A DNA stretch of 64,000 bases from Promerops cafer (Eukaryota; Chordata; Aves; Passeriformes; Nectariniidae). Position numbers and translations under genes: made by a program. The DNA lies in assembly GCA_013398275.1 (NCBI GenBank), contig VZSE01005981.1:124001-188000 (forward strand), given 5' to 3'. The notes beneath the pieces are model-generated. The model searched no databases. It was not told the DNA's origin and saw only the letters and a program-made list of their open reading frames with translations. Each line of letters starts with the position of its first letter. Position 1 is the first letter of the stretch. Shown in pieces: positions 1 through 13,200 of the stretch.

Positions 1-1410
1 GAGGTAAGACAAGCAGGTAGCCAGGCGCTGCCACATACTCCCTCTTGCCCATGCTGCAGCATCAACACTGTCAAAATCCCAATTATGACACTTTCACCTG
101 CTGGTTGCCTTCCCTGAGGTGCTGCCCTACAGCTTCACAGCACTGGTGAAGTGCTGCAGAGTCACATCCTGCTCTCAGATACACAACACCCTCAGACTCT
201 GCGAGACATCCCATCTCATCCTCTTTATTTCTCACCTCTTGCAAGGCTTGTGTGAGAGACCCAGGGCTTCCCCCAGCCCTTCTCTTTTGCCAACGCCTCC
301 CTTCCTCCATTCCCATTGCCTTAATGATAGACTTAAGATATTTTTGGTACTGGGGGAAAGGAGGGAGAGGAAGAGCCAGTTCTGCTTTGTTTCAATCCAC
401 TGCCACTGAATGAGAAGGAGAGGGCTGTAGTGGATGTGCCCTTGGGAATCGGCTGATCCATCCTCCTATCAAACCAGAGGGTCCCTGTGGAGGAGCTGTC
501 TAGTGAGGCCAGACAGCTCTTGTTATATTTAGGAAGAGCTTCCCCTCCTGTGTTGTCAATTTGGTGCAGCAGGAAATCTTTTACTGGATGTTTTATTTTA
601 AAAAAAGAGGACAAAACAACAAAAAAGCACCTCATTTCCTGGAGTCTTCCTCTCTGCCTCACTTCTTTCTTTCCATTTTCCCTGGCTTTTTTTATTTGTC
701 TGTAGGGCATGACACTCAGCAGCTTCCCCTCTGCATCCAGCTCCAACCCTTGGATGCCAGCATGGACCTCCATTGCACTCAGAGCTGCTGCATGGGAGGA
801 ATCAAATGCCCCGAGCCACTTCTGGCACCTGGAAAACTGCTCCTGGGAGCATCCTCGTCCAAGCCCTACTCCAAATGCCATTCAACATGTGAAGCTATCC
901 CACTGACTCTGGCCAGGGTTAGAACTGACCCTTGAGGCACAGCAGGAGCACGTGCAGGCTCCTCTTCCACATCCATATGCTCCATCCGGAAACATCAATT
1001 CTCTTTCTATAGGAAGGCAGGTTATCCTGGGGCAGAGGAAATGTTTCCTCTTCCCGGCAGGATGTTTGCAGTGAGCCCAGAGTGAGGTATGTATAGAAAC
1101 CTCCTGATGCAGACATTTCAGTAAACACCTCCCAGCAAACAGGCTGGACCAATGTTAGTTCTCTTGGAGCAGACGAGAGCCAGCCCCGGGGAAACAGCCA
1201 AAGACAAATGTAAAAACTCCATCCTACCCTTGCCAAAATCAGGCAGAGTGTTCCCTACTAACCACAGCGATCAATATTTGGAGGGATCCCTATGGGGAGC
1301 TCTCCATACATGGGATGCCCTGAAGCCAGGGAGATGGTGCCCAGGTCTGGCCAGAAAGTAGTTTTATTCTCCACTTTCACTGAATTTTCCTCTTGAGTAA
1401 GGAAAAGCAA

Positions 1411-1463
1411 AGTTTTAAATTTTTTTTTTAATAATTTACAATTTTTCTGACACCAAAAAAAAA
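1411..1463. repeat. A/T-rich low-complexity tract
   Basis: The tract holds runs of T and A (TTTTTTTTT, then AAAAAAAAA) around a short AT-rich core in GAB2 intron 1. It has no sign of coding or of a full transposon tail. Confidence 0.5.
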
Positions 1464-2747
1464 GATTTATCCAGAATTTCCTACCTCAGTTTGTTAATAC
1501 AATTGAGATCTCAGCCCTTCATCTGGGTTAATGCGTAATTCCTGATGCACAGCTCCTCAAGACAAGCCTCCTTCCAGGCCCAGCTACCAGACAAGGTAAC
1601 TGGCTTCAGGGTTTGCAGACAAAACTTTTAAGAAAATCAGCCCTTAAGAAAATTTAGGGATTTTGGAATTTCAATCCCAAATGTTGGATGAGGTCATTAG
1701 CTAAATCAGAGCTTCACCCTTTTGGTATTCAAATCACAGCCTCCAACACTGCTTGAGTGAAGAGATAAAGTGGTGGCTGAGCAATAAGCTCTTCTGGATG
1801 CTGATAAAGCCCCCCTTTTAATTGCTTGATGTGATTGTAATTATTTAATTTGCCTCTATTTCCCACTCAACGTGAATCTAGTCCCTGTGAGATCCAGCAC
1901 GGTGCAGCTCTGCCACTCTTTCTCTCTCGTAATTTTTAGGGATGAACACCAGGGAGTCAGGGGTAAACATGAGCTGCCCATACACTTCAACAAGGTTTGA
2001 TACCTAGTAAACTAGGTATTTTTGAAATTTTCTGCAACACAAATAAAAAATAAATGGATTTGAAAAATGTCAGGGGTTTTTTGTGTGAGTGAACCATGCC
2101 TACATTTTGTTGCCCTACTCTGGGACATGCCTGAGTGGTGCACAGCTGGTTTTACCACTAATGATGGGTCAGTCCATCAAGGTTTATTTTGATTTTATGA
2201 CCTTTACGAGAAAGTCTTGTGTAGCAATGATTAAAATAGCAACCATCTCCTGTTTGTGCTGCAGTGAAACCGTCTGACATCAACACAGACACACCACCAA
2301 GATGGAAAACCTTGGTGGATCACCCTTCCTAATTCATCACATAAACACTGTTGGCCTAAACTCATCAAGCCAAACTGGTCTTGGACTGACCCAGTGCTTC
2401 CGGATCCCCCACCGAGTCCTGCCCGCTCATGCAGGAGACCCAGCAGCGTATTTTCCCACAGGGATTTGCAGAGCAGGGCTGGGGAGGATGTCTGCAGTTG
2501 TGCCAGAAGCCTCCCAGATGTGGTGTGCTTATTCACTGTACCTCTTCTTTCTGCTGAACCTGTCCCCAGGGCTGATCCATGTCACTGTCAGCAGGGAAAC
2601 TCAGGCCCACCAACACGAGCAAAGCCATTCCTCCTGCACAAATGTTGTACCAGTCTCATACGAGCAGGGAGCACAGCACAAGGAAATAAGAGTGAATTGT
2701 TGGACTGGAAAGGGATGGAAATTTGCTTTGCTAGCCAAAATTTCCAA

Positions 2748-2808
2748 AATGTTAATAATTATGATGATGATAATAATAAGAATAATAGTAACAGTAATAA
2801 TAAAATTT
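2748..2808. repeat. ATG/ATA/AAT trinucleotide-rich simple repeat
   Basis: An imperfect run of ATG, ATA and AAT/AGT trinucleotides (for example GATGATGATAATAATAAG). It is a degenerate microsatellite in GAB2 intron 1. The overlapping ORFs here, with runs of I or N, are products of the repeat and not genes. Confidence 0.75.
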
Positions 2809-3539
2809 TCAGGCATCTGATATTCAGAAAGGACCAGTCACCTCCCTAAGGAAAACCAGGTATCTCCTTTCACCAACTTGAGACCTGCTACTCCTTCCAA
2901 CCACTTGCAGCTAAAAGCTGCAGTTGCCCTACTTGCATTTCTGCTTTTCTTATTCTTTTTTTTGGTTTGAAACATTCACATGAATGAAGTTTTGTTCGTG
3001 GAAAAATTACATCACTTGGGCTGAAGGAGACTTCCTGCTTTTCTTCATCTTATTATCTCATGACTGCTGTCCCTTTGTAACATGCTCACTTCAGTATTTT
3101 GGGTTTTGCTACATCAGTGAGATCGCTGGAGGGGTGAGGAGGCATGAGGGCAATGCTGCCTTCTTGGCCAAATTTTTTCCTTCTCATTGCTTCCCCCCAG
3201 CCTACTGCTTTTGCCAAAACACACAAAATTAAGGGCAGAAGGTTGAAGGGAATATTTCAAAGATCTCAGCCCAGGTCCTACCCAGAATGCCTCCCAACAC
3301 AAGGAGTCATTCCTTCAACTCTGAGAACAGGTCCTGAGAACTTACAGAAAAATGTGAGAAATCCACAACCTCTTAGCAAATTGAGCAACTCTGTTTCCAA
3401 AGTCCTGGGCTAAAATCCCAGATTTCAAGTCCTCCCAGCTTCACACACAATCATTGGCTCCATCACAAAGACACGCAGGTACCTGGCTCTGAAGATGAGC
3501 TGCAGAACTAAAGGAACTACAAAGGTAATTGGGGACACA

Positions 3540-3890
3540 TTTCAACCTCAGAAAGGCTTTGGGTGCTTATGCAGTGCTAATGATAAGATAATTTAGAAAT
3601 ATTTCAACCTGACAACGTAACATATCAGCTCTGGCTGCAATTTAGTGCGTGTTATCAGGTTTTTCATTGCTTTTCCCTCGCTGTGATGGATTCCAAGCTT
3701 GCCGTTATTACAGCCATTACATCCTTGATTTTAATGGGGGGTGCTTGCAGCTGTCACAACGGGCTGAAAATATATTCTTTATGTCAGATAGCTCAGGAGA
3801 CATTTCTTCCTTGAGTCACTGACAGGTCACCTCCCCAAACCAATTAGCTAATTGTCTCGTATCACTCCCTGAAGAGCAAGAGAAATGAGT
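3540..3890. promoter_or_regulatory. possible conserved non-coding element (candidate enhancer)
   Basis: This intronic stretch has no repeat signature and is rich in homeodomain- and GATA-like words, including AATGATAAGATAATTT and CAATTAGCTAATTG (about 3841-3854), the latter a near-palindromic ATTA pair. Such composition is common in vertebrate conserved enhancers, but conservation is inferred from texture only, not from an alignment. Confidence 0.22.
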
Positions 3891-4915
3891 GACTTGTGAA
3901 TGAACTCTGCCAATAGAAAACACTTGTTCTCTCTCTCCCTCCCTAATTTAAAATTTTTTTAAACCTTAATTTAATCTGTCAGCCATTCCAACAAGCAAGG
4001 CAGTGTGCCTGTCCATTCCTTGCAGTCTGACTCTGCCAGACCATTTTATTTTTTGTAAATAAAGGGGAATAAAAATTAATAGTGTTTCTTTCCTAGTATA
4101 TATAGGCAAGTCACTGCAGCAAACTGGGTCATCCACAATCACTGGATCATACTTGGGTCCTACTCCCAAATCTGCCATCAGCTCTTTCTGGCTTGAACCT
4201 GATCCTCAAGAGCTGTCAAGGCTCTTGCATAGTGTAAGGACACACTCGTGTCTTCTTCAGCTTCAGTCAGCTGTGTTAGAAAGTGTTACTTTACTTGGCA
4301 GAACTGCTCCTCAGGCAGAGCCCCCTCTTGGCAGTTGGCTTCACCAGTGTACTTAGCTGTCGCTCTTATTTCTCTGAGCTCTGCAAAAGTGATGCAAGTA
4401 GGGGAAAATAAAGAAAAAAAAAATTGCTCCTCACTGCATATATCAACTGAGTTGCATGTTGTATTTCAGAGAGGACAGAGGGGAATGGGGCTTTATGTAC
4501 AGCAGCATGGAGAGAGGAGACCCTTTCCCCTGGCATAGACAGCGATGCGAGTGGATTAGGAGAGACATGCTGGCATCAGTACACCCATTACAGGGGCAGC
4601 CATGGGGGCAAATCCTGAATGACAAACCCATGTGTGTTGCTGAGCTCCACAAAGAAGCCCTGTGCCTGCCCAGCCAACACCTCCCCTGCTGCTAGACGTT
4701 ACTACAGCATTTAATTTAATTACACTATCATGGCTGAAATGGTCCAAGAAAACTGAAATATCTGTTCCAGTTACCACTAAATCATACCTCGACCTTCTAC
4801 AATCCCCTCTGACCCCATGTGATTCTGCAGTAAGACCTCTAAATCACCCTTGACCAACACGACAGCCCTCTGTGGGGAGATGACTGGCTCAGTCAGAGCA
4901 GGGGGTGCTTCTTAC

Positions 4916-5030
4916 TGGGATGTTAATAATGCTTTCTTTCAAAGCATCCCCCATAAGGTCCTCATACATAAACTGGTGAGGTATGTGCTAGGTAACTGTG
5001 CAGGGAGGTGGGACTTGCTGGGGCAAGACA
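4916..5030 (+). mobile_element. CR1 LINE fragment, internal (reverse transcriptase region)
   Basis: The sequence resembles the part of CR1 ORF2 that encodes the stretch around 'D..KAFD.VPH..L..KL' of the reverse transcriptase: the words GATGTTAATAATGC..TTTC and CCCCATAAGGTCCTCATA are recognisable. It is heavily mutated and not coding. Together with the 3'-end piece just downstream in the same orientation, it probably belongs to one old, internally deleted insertion. Confidence 0.55.
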
Positions 5031-5087
5031 CAAATTTAAAACACCACCAGGAAACACCATTTAAACATAAGGATCATCTTTGTTTTT

Positions 5088-5245
5088 AACTGTGAGGATG
5101 GTCAAACACTGGCACAGGCTGCTCAAAGAGGCTGTGGAGATCCTAAGCAATCTGCACTTGGTGACCCTGCTTTGGGAAAGGGGGTTAAATGAGGTGACTC
5201 CAGAGGTCCCTTCCAGTCCCTTCACTGATTCTGGGCTCCAGTGGA
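5088..5245 (+). mobile_element. CR1 LINE 3'-end fragment
   Basis: Recognisable CR1 3' region in plus orientation: CACTGGCACAGGCTGC, GGCTGTGGAGATCC, GGTGACCCTGCTT and CCAGAGGTCCCTTCC occur in the order found near CR1 3' ends. The copy is decayed and lacks a clean terminal repeat. It follows an internal CR1 piece by about 60 bases. Confidence 0.75.
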
Positions 5246-8031
5246 TGATTCCCTCTCTCTCATATCCTGCATCTTCCTTCTGAGCTGCTTGTCCCTTCTG
5301 TGCAGCTGCCCAACACCCTCTCATCCTCCCAGCTGCGTCTCAGAGCTCAACACCCCCTCATTCTCCAACCCCCCAGCTCAACAGAGGAGTTGAGACCCTC
5401 AATGCATCAGGTTTGGGATGAACCAAATGAAAAGAGCAGGTCAGGAGTCAGCATGTCCTTTGTGAAAGCCAGGTATCCTGAAGGTACAAATTGAGCCTGA
5501 TGCTTTGGCTCTGGCTTCTCCATAACAATCACATGGGATAATCATGGTTTACCTGAAGCTTTGCCTTACAGGGATGTGAGAAGGATAAAAACAGCAAAGA
5601 TCTTGATTTACTGAGGTACAATGCTAAAGGAGGTGGTAGAAATATATCTCAGACAGACAGAGATGGTTAGGACAGGAATGTGACCTGCTCATTCATTTTT
5701 CAAGCATTGCTGGACTTGAGATAAAACTTGTAGTCACCACAGCAGAAACACTCCACAGAATGGCATTTTCTTTACTAGGTTTTTGAAAGAGTGGGAGGGA
5801 CAATGAAATAAACTGACAGACAGCAAAATACCTTAAGGTCAGGAGGTAAATTAAAGCAGCGAGAACAAACAAGGAAAATGCCAGTCCTCACAATCCCAGA
5901 AGCACTCCTAACAGCTACAGATTTTAATCCTTATTCAAGCTCACCCAAAAAGGCTGAACTTGGCTTCCCACAGCACCCTGCCCCACTGGCAGTGACCCAG
6001 CTAGCCAACACTCAGGGGATGCTCATTAATCCAGCATCTGGAGGGTTAAGCACATTAGAAAAACCTGCCTCAACACATCACTATCCACAGTCTCTTTTTT
6101 CCTTCGGAAAATGCTAAGTCACTCTTTAGCAAGAGGCCAGGCGAGAGGTTGCTTAGGAACTAAATTACTTCTCATTCTTAGACAGTGATGCTAGCTGGCA
6201 CCTGGGGTGTGTGGAGCGTTCAGAGAGGGGCCAGAGCACTGAGAAAGCTGCAAGCAAAGGGCTGCAGGGTCATCCCAAAGACCAACATCAGCAGCAATCA
6301 CTTCCCCCTGCTCCTCCAGACAACCACGCTGGGCTCTGGCACGAAAACCTTGGATTTGTTACAATAAAGGAACCCTAAAATGCAAGAGATATCTAAATTA
6401 GAACAGTTTTAACAATATTATAAGAGGTGGTGCACGAGCTCATATTCAGTGTCAGGGTTTCTGCTGGCACTGTGTCCAATGGGAAGAAGGAGGGATGCTT
6501 CAGGAGGAGCAACCTTTCATCCAAGATTTCAAAAACGCTTTCAAGACCCAGATGCCACGCAGCACACAAGGCTGACAGCTGTGTCTCCAAGTCACTCACA
6601 AGAGCTCTCTCTTTTAGGTAAAAACACTGCTGGAGAAGATTTTCCCCTAGATGCTTTTAGGAGAAGTTAAAAACCTTGCAGAGAGTAGAATCACCCCGGA
6701 GGAAGTCGCCACTATGGCAGCTTCTCAAAGAGAACTTTTGTCACTGAGGCTGTCCTGTCCTCATGCCATCTGCCTGGGGGAAGCTATTTCAAGGGAATCA
6801 CAGGAAAAAAGACTGCTGAGTCAACAGTTCAGACCCAATGAAGCAACAAAAACTGCAGGAAGAAGCCAAATTGTCAGATTTCCACTATGTGTGCTCTTGG
6901 GGAAAGGACTGGTTTGACTGAGCCATGCAGGAAAACTCGGAAGTGGCAAGGTAGGGATATGAGAAGTCATATCCCTTTTTCCTCATCTGCTGAGATAGTC
7001 CAGCAGCTTGTGCTGACAGCTCTATTCAAAATTTTACACCATTAGTGCTTGATGTAAAACATGCCCAGCTTTCAGACTTTGTAAGATAGAAAATCCCAGC
7101 AGTTCTCTGGGACATGAAGTCTCTGCATGCCCACGAAAGCACATTAGGCTGAGCCAGTGGATGAGTAGCTGATAAGGACCTCATTGGCAGGGTTACTGCC
7201 AGAGATAAACTGCTGTTCCTGAATGAGGATGAGCATAACAGAGGGAGACACTCATCTTCTGCTGGATTTCCCATCCATCCACAGAGATACACTTGAAAAT
7301 CAGTCTAAACCCATTATACTCCAAGATGACATCTTGCAGCCACTGAGATTGGACTGGACCATGTCCTGTTAGATCTTCATGCTAATGTTCAAGTTAGTCC
7401 CTTTTACCCCAGATGGGCTTTGTATTCTAGGAGATGGAGTTCCCTAACACTTAAACAAAAAACCCCAAGGACCAAGTTAGACATCTAATGATGCTTTCTG
7501 GGAAGGTCCTTCACAGATGGTTCTTTTCAGCAACATCAAAAATGATGGAGAGGATGAACACAAGGATAATCAGATAATCACGCTACAAACCAAATAATTA
7601 GTTTTCAAAAGACTTGGCACCCTTGTGTCTGTATACCTGAGCCCAGCAGACCAGCACATATGTCTACCACCTGGAGGGGACAAATCTTCATTGCAGGAGC
7701 CACATTGACACCCTACATGGATGCAGAGTCTGTCACAAGAAGGTCAGGGCACCCGACCAGATCACCCAACCACAAACTTCATATGTCAGTCTCTGTACTA
7801 TTTTATGGAATATCATGGCTGAGTTCAGAATCCAGCAGAGTTTGAGATTAAACATTTGTCCTGCAAGCATCCTCTCCTACCCTGTAGAACACAGATGTGG
7901 GGAGAAGGACACACTGAAGTTAAGTTATTCCCTAATGGACAAAACACAGCTTACCAACCTGAATGAGAAAGAGGTAAACTGGTCCTCTCTCCAGTATTCC
8001 CTGCCTCCCTCCTAAATTCCTGTGGACCATG

Positions 8032-8064
8032 GATTCACGTGAGACCCCAGATTCATGTGAGACT
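8032..8064. repeat. short tandem doublet
   Basis: Two near-identical 14-15-base units (GATTCACGTGAGAC and GATTCATGTGAGAC) lie 18 bases apart, start to start. This is a small local duplication; the first copy contains a CACGTG E-box that the second has lost. Confidence 0.5.
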
Positions 8065-10357
8065 TTTTTACCCCGGGGTAACCCAACCACCTCAGGTCAG
8101 TTCCACAGAAGGAAAAAGAGAAATTGCAAAGTTCCCAGGACACAACCAGCTGGAGTAGCTATAAACCAGCTCATGGGATGTCCTATTCTGGGCACGGCTC
8201 GTGCATGTAAAGGCCCCAGCTCTCCTCTCCCACATGTGGGTATCACAGCAGTGTTGTGGACAGAGCTGCCCAGACGGAGATGTGAGTTGCATGCCTGTAG
8301 TGTGATCAAGGCGAGGTGAGTCAGTTCACTATTAAATTCTCATTTAGTGTCTTTGTATCAGCTCCCAGCTAGAAAACAAAATAACTGTCTAGAAAAAGAG
8401 CCCAAGGAGAATTTAGCTGGCTACAGCAGGTGCTTGAAACTCCGTGCAATATGCCAGCTTGCAACCCTTGTCTCCATCTTTATCTAGGTCACGGATTTTT
8501 TGGCCAAGGCAGTACAGATGTCAGGGACTAGCAGATGGAACAGTAGTTCTATGTCACTACCTTCTGGAGCAGTACCCTCCAGCTCACTTCACTCAGGTCC
8601 ACCACACCTTCTGGAGATGTACGCAGGAACCCTCCAGGCTCCTGGGTGATATGGGTTTAACTTCACAAGATTGTTTGATCAGTGAATGGTCTCCATGTTA
8701 TAGCGAAGAAAATAAAGCCAGAGGGCAGCCACCTTCCACTCTGCAAACCTTCTGCCCCACACAGGGCACTCATAATACTCTGTTTTTCTCCAAAATTGCT
8801 AAATCCTGTGGTTCCCTCTTTTGCCCTGCAGTCCCTCCTGGCAGCTGTCTCAGCATGCTCAGGAGTTTCATCTAATATATTTTGACATCCCCCATCTTGC
8901 TGCCAGCCAAGCTTCACAGCTCCTCCTTGGGATGCACCATCGCAGGGTAGACAAATCCACATGCATTACTCCTTGTACACATCCCCATGGGGTGAGAGGT
9001 TCATTTCTCACCCCGTTGCCCCTGCACAAACATAAGAAAGGGCTTAGCACAGATTTGAGTCGGACTTCAGTACCTGCCCAGCTTCACCAAAACGTGCTGT
9101 ACCATCATTTTCTCTTCGAGAACAATTCTGCCGATCTCAGTTCATGACGAAGGGTGGAAATCATCTGCTCAGACTTCCAAACTGTTCCCCAAACAACTCC
9201 CTTCCCTTTTGCCTGCCAAAGGCAGCTCACATCTGCAGAGCTGCATTTACTGTGCTGACAGCCAGCATACCCACCCTGCTCCCCTCAAAGGGCATGGGAA
9301 AAGGCAGCGGGGATGGTGCACAAAAATGCACAGATGGGAATGTGGCAGGGGAAGGAGTGGGAGACTTTGACCTGCAATTTGTTTGCTCAGCATTTCATGT
9401 CTGGATGAAGCAATGTTTCGTTTGTGGAGGGTAGGAGAGAGGAGCCTGTGTGCAAGAATAAATTTGGGATAGGGGGAGGGGAACAGCTCTTTGCTCCCCA
9501 GTTTTAAAGTCCAGGAGCCAACTTTTCTTGTCCCTTTTTCCCCTACAGTAACCAAGTCATGGGGCAAGAAAAGAGGACATAGTGTGATACTGTAGCCCAT
9601 TTCCTCATTCAGGGACTTTGGAGGGTCATGAGAAGAGAGGATGGATGGTCAAGCTGGTGACAATGGTAGCTTAAGATAGGGGTTTTACTTGAGGATTTGA
9701 AAGGCTCCATAAGACTTTGCCACCTTTACACTCATTCAATCCAAAGCAGGATGAGAACTTGCATCAGGCAGAAAAGATTTCCCTTTCTTGTATTTACTCA
9801 GCCGTGTCCATCTGAAAGGTATCACCCCCATTCTCCTCACATGATTCCCAAGGTCTCAGTTATGTTTAAAAAAAAGAAAGGAAAAAAAACTCCCGAACCA
9901 CCACTCAGCAAGCAATACACTACACAGACACATGTTTTTGTGCTCACTTGAGCTAAACCTCCTCCACAATTTTTCCTTTCGCCAAATGTTTCTGAGTGGG
10001 AGCGCTGGAAAAATAAACTCCCCTGGCGCGGTGGGACGCAGGCGGGTGGCCAGGCTGAGCTGAGCCCCGGGGGCTCATGGCCATGGGCAAACCCCTGGGA
10101 GCCCCCTCCCAGTCCTCTCTGCAGCACAGGCTGTCAGCTGGGAGACATCTACTGGGAACAAGTGCCTATTGTCCCCCATCAAGACTGAGAGGCAGCTCGG
10201 TGGGATAAAAATATAATCAAGTGGAATTTCAGCCTTCCTTTTTGTCCTCTTGGCTTTACTTTTACTCTCATGTCTGCATAAAGTCCCAGCAATGGTCCTT
10301 CTGCCTGCCTTGCTTTTAAACCTAGATAGGCAGCTTTGAAATGACACCTTGAGAAAA

Positions 10358-10412
10358 TTATTATCATTATCATCTCCAGAACAGGTCTCTCCTATTATTA
10401 CTATTATTTTTC
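10358..10412. repeat. ATT/ATC trinucleotide-rich simple repeat
   Basis: Two short runs (ATTATTATCATTATCATC and ATTATTACTATTATTTTT) separated by about 20 bases form a degenerate trinucleotide microsatellite in GAB2 intron 1. Confidence 0.6.
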
Positions 10413-11838
10413 CCTTCTTTGCCTTGCAGCACTGCTCCAGCCCACAGTAGGCTGGGAGTTTTCGATAGCATAATGGGGAGGGTTGCAAGATTGAAGGTGG
10501 CAGGAAAGTTGTCAGGTTTTCTGGAATAAAGACCTGGGTAGTACCTGGTTTCCAGGACACAGTTGAAGTAGTTCAAAGCAAGCGTGTGTCAATGATTGCA
10601 AGGTCCATACTGCCCCTCAGGAAGAAATCATGGGCAGCTCTGTCGGGGCATGCCTGCAGCTGATGCCCATCTGGTTTCTTTGGTGTCTCTGATTCCCCAT
10701 GTGGGATAAATACAGCAATTTCTCCAAGGCAACGGCTCCTGTGATCCTTGCATGACATTTGTTGCACATATGCCAACTAATAATAATAAATATGCTAGCA
10801 CTATTGCTGAAAGGATACACACAGCAATAAAAAACAAACAACAGTTAGGAAGGACAAGGACAATAAAAGATGGCAAAGGAAAGCAGTAGCATGGAGTTAA
10901 TGATCTGAGATCAAGCTGGAGGAACTAATGGCCCTTTTTTCACAACCTAGTTAAGTGTATGAATATTGAAAACCTTCTTCATAATCCTCCAGCGGGGAAA
11001 CACACAGCAAGTCTAACAAGTGAAGAAACAATTAGCAGCCACTTCCTCTAGGAAAACAGGGACATTGGTAGAAGCTGGTTCATAAACTGGCCACAAAGAT
11101 AAAAAAACCCTATTATTTTCAAAATCCTGCTGCAGGATGAAAGAGGGTCCTGAGCAGGCATGAAACCCCTGCATCCCCAGAGGTCAAATTCTACTCAAGC
11201 TCCGCAGCATCTGCCCCATCCTCTTTTCCCCACAGCTCCCTTCCCAAGTGCCTGGGAACGGTGATGGTCAAAGACTCTGCAACACATATGCACCTAGGAG
11301 CCATTTCAAGCCAGATCAGGACCCCAAGCACCCCAAGTATGGATCAGTCTTACTTCCAGCAGCCAAGGCCTTCCCCACTGCTGAAAATAAACCCATAAAG
11401 GCTAATCCAGTGTGCTGCAACAAGCTGGGTGAATCCATCCAAGGGGACTGGTACTGCCTGCTGTTTCATCCTCTGTATCCCTCAGTCCTAAAGTTGGACG
11501 AGGCATGTAGTTGAGGACCAGCTGCCACCCTGTGCAGATTGCCACCCTGACCCTGCTCCAAAGCATCTGCACTTTCAATCAGTCCTCCTTAGAGCTGGTT
11601 CCTTTTATTTTTATGATGTCTGTCATTAAGCAAGTCTCATTAATGCAACAGGAAGATGAGGCTCGCCTCAATTTTGTTTAATTCTGTGAACTGGCAAATC
11701 TTAGATTGCATGGGAGGAGGTGAGGTCTTTGGGAACATCCTTGGGCCGACGCTGCCCAAAGCATGTCCCAAGGAATCCCCAGGAGCAAGAAGAGTCTCCA
11801 CTTCATTTGGGGAACATATTAAGAAGCGCTTTTTGCCT

Positions 11839-11985
11839 TAGAGCAAGCAATCAAAGCAAGGTTGGATGGGCTCTGAGCAACCTGATGCAGTGGAAGATGT
11901 CTCTGGCCACAGCAGGGAGTTGGAACTAGATGATATTTAAGGTTCCTTCTGACCCAAACCATTTTGTGATTCTATGATACCATAA
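11839..11985 (+). mobile_element. CR1 LINE 3'-end fragment
   Basis: Plus-orientation CR1 3' end: GGTTGGATGGGCTCTGAGC, AACCTGATGCAGTGGAAG, GGAACTAGATGATATTTAAGG and CCAAACCATTTTGTGATT, ending in the typical GATTCTATGAT tail. It is strongly 5'-truncated, as most genomic CR1 copies are. Confidence 0.9.
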
Positions 11986-12003
11986 AGTATGATACCATCG
12001 ATA

Positions 12004-12090
12004 CTCGTCTGTTGACAACATTCCAGCACTGGGAGGTAAGTTTGGTGATTTCTACACAGAGTGAAAAGACAGATAACATGCAGGCCAGTC
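12004..12090 (+). repeat. diverged repeat copy A
   Basis: This segment aligns by eye to 13109-13200 at roughly 70% identity. Shared anchors are CTC(G/A)TCTGTTGA, AGCACTGG and TGGTGA(T/A)TT. It begins just after a CR1 3' end. The family is not recognised; it could be an old interspersed repeat or a local duplication. Confidence 0.45.
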
Positions 12091-12257
12091 TTGGGGAAAG
12101 CTGATGCAGAAACCAGATTCACTGGACAGAAAAATGCCACTGCTGCTTGGCTGGAAGCAATCAGAGTTGTGGGGTCTCTGGAGGCATCTCTGCTTTCCTG
12201 GGAAGACCAGTGTTTAAAAAATTAAAAAGCAGGCACAGCAGTTCTGAGCTCCCCAGG

Positions 12258-12337
12258 ACTTTCTGAGCTTTTTTGGATGGTCTTCACTATGCAAATATGA
12301 CTTTCTGAGCTTTCTTGGGTATCACTACATAAATGAT
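12258..12337 (+). repeat. imperfect 40-base tandem dimer
   Basis: Two consecutive units begin at 12258 and 12299, each starting GACTTTCTGAGCTTT and followed by a diverged tail ending in an ATGCAAATAT/ACATAAATGAT-like word. The first unit carries an octamer-like ATGCAAAT. This is a small local tandem duplication. Confidence 0.55.
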
Positions 12338-13108
12338 TTTTGGCTGCAAGCCTTTATGGTTACAGACCCAAATTCTGATCGTTGTGGCAAAGAGCAAGAT
12401 TTACCACACATGATTGCAACTGTAGCTTGTGTTTGTAAAGGACCACAAGACCACCACCTTCACTTTTTCAAAGGATCATTTACAGGTCACAGCAATTAAA
12501 GATTTGGACCTGAAGCTTTGCTGAGGTGCAGGCTGAACTGACCCAAAAGAAATCAGCCTCATCTCTACTCCCAGCATGTTGCAGCCATGTGGCACTTGCT
12601 AGATTTACTCTCCTGATAGCTGAGATTTGGTTTAGTTTAGTAAATATAAGCTTGATGGAGATGTTTGATCTGTCCTCCATGTCCTTGTTATCCTCAGGCC
12701 AAGAAAATGACTGGGAGTACCTGCTCCTCGTGATGCAGCCCCAGCAAAGTCCCTGAGAGCCTACACCACCATGAACCCTGCCTATGAGCCCCATCCATTC
12801 CATGGATGCTCACAGGACTCTACTTCCCATTTAAAATATACTTTTTAGATTTAGAGACCCCCATGCAACACCACACAGACTGCAGCTCCTCACACTACCA
12901 CATGTTTCACTGGCTGCTACAGAACAGCTGAAAGTATTTGAAAACAGCAATTAAGCATTTCTGAAGTTTGGCAGTGGGATTTGTCAGCCATGAACTGAGA
13001 ACTGGTCTCCAAAAGTTATCACTTGATTTATTTCAAGGAGAACAAAGGAAATTATAGAGGACACATAGGTTATGGAGAGCAGCACACTATGGACAGAGCT
13101 GGCACTGG

Positions 13109-13200
13109 TGCTCATCTGTTGATGATATTTGTTTAGCACTGGAGGGAAGTGTGGTGAATTTTATGCAAAATGGAAAGATGGAGCAACTTGAAGGCTGCTT
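13109..13200 (+). repeat. diverged repeat copy B
   Basis: This is the partner of 12004-12090 in the same orientation, about 1.1 kb away. A second, weaker block of similarity appears to follow in both copies (AAAATGCCAC, then AGTTTAAAAA / GTGTTTAAAAAA), suggesting the original repeat was longer than 200 bases. Confidence 0.45.

Noticed and set aside
333..881. 182-codon minus-strand ORF
   Set aside because: No recognisable domain or conserved motif. It lies in GAB2 intron 1 and its composition matches neighbouring intronic DNA.
2302..2820. 172-codon plus-strand ORF
   Set aside because: Its C-terminal part is translated simple repeat (MIIMMMIIIRII), and the rest has no domain or splice context.
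8444..8875. 143-codon plus-strand ORF
   Set aside because: It matches no family I recognise, and its overlap with other equally long frames suggests chance.
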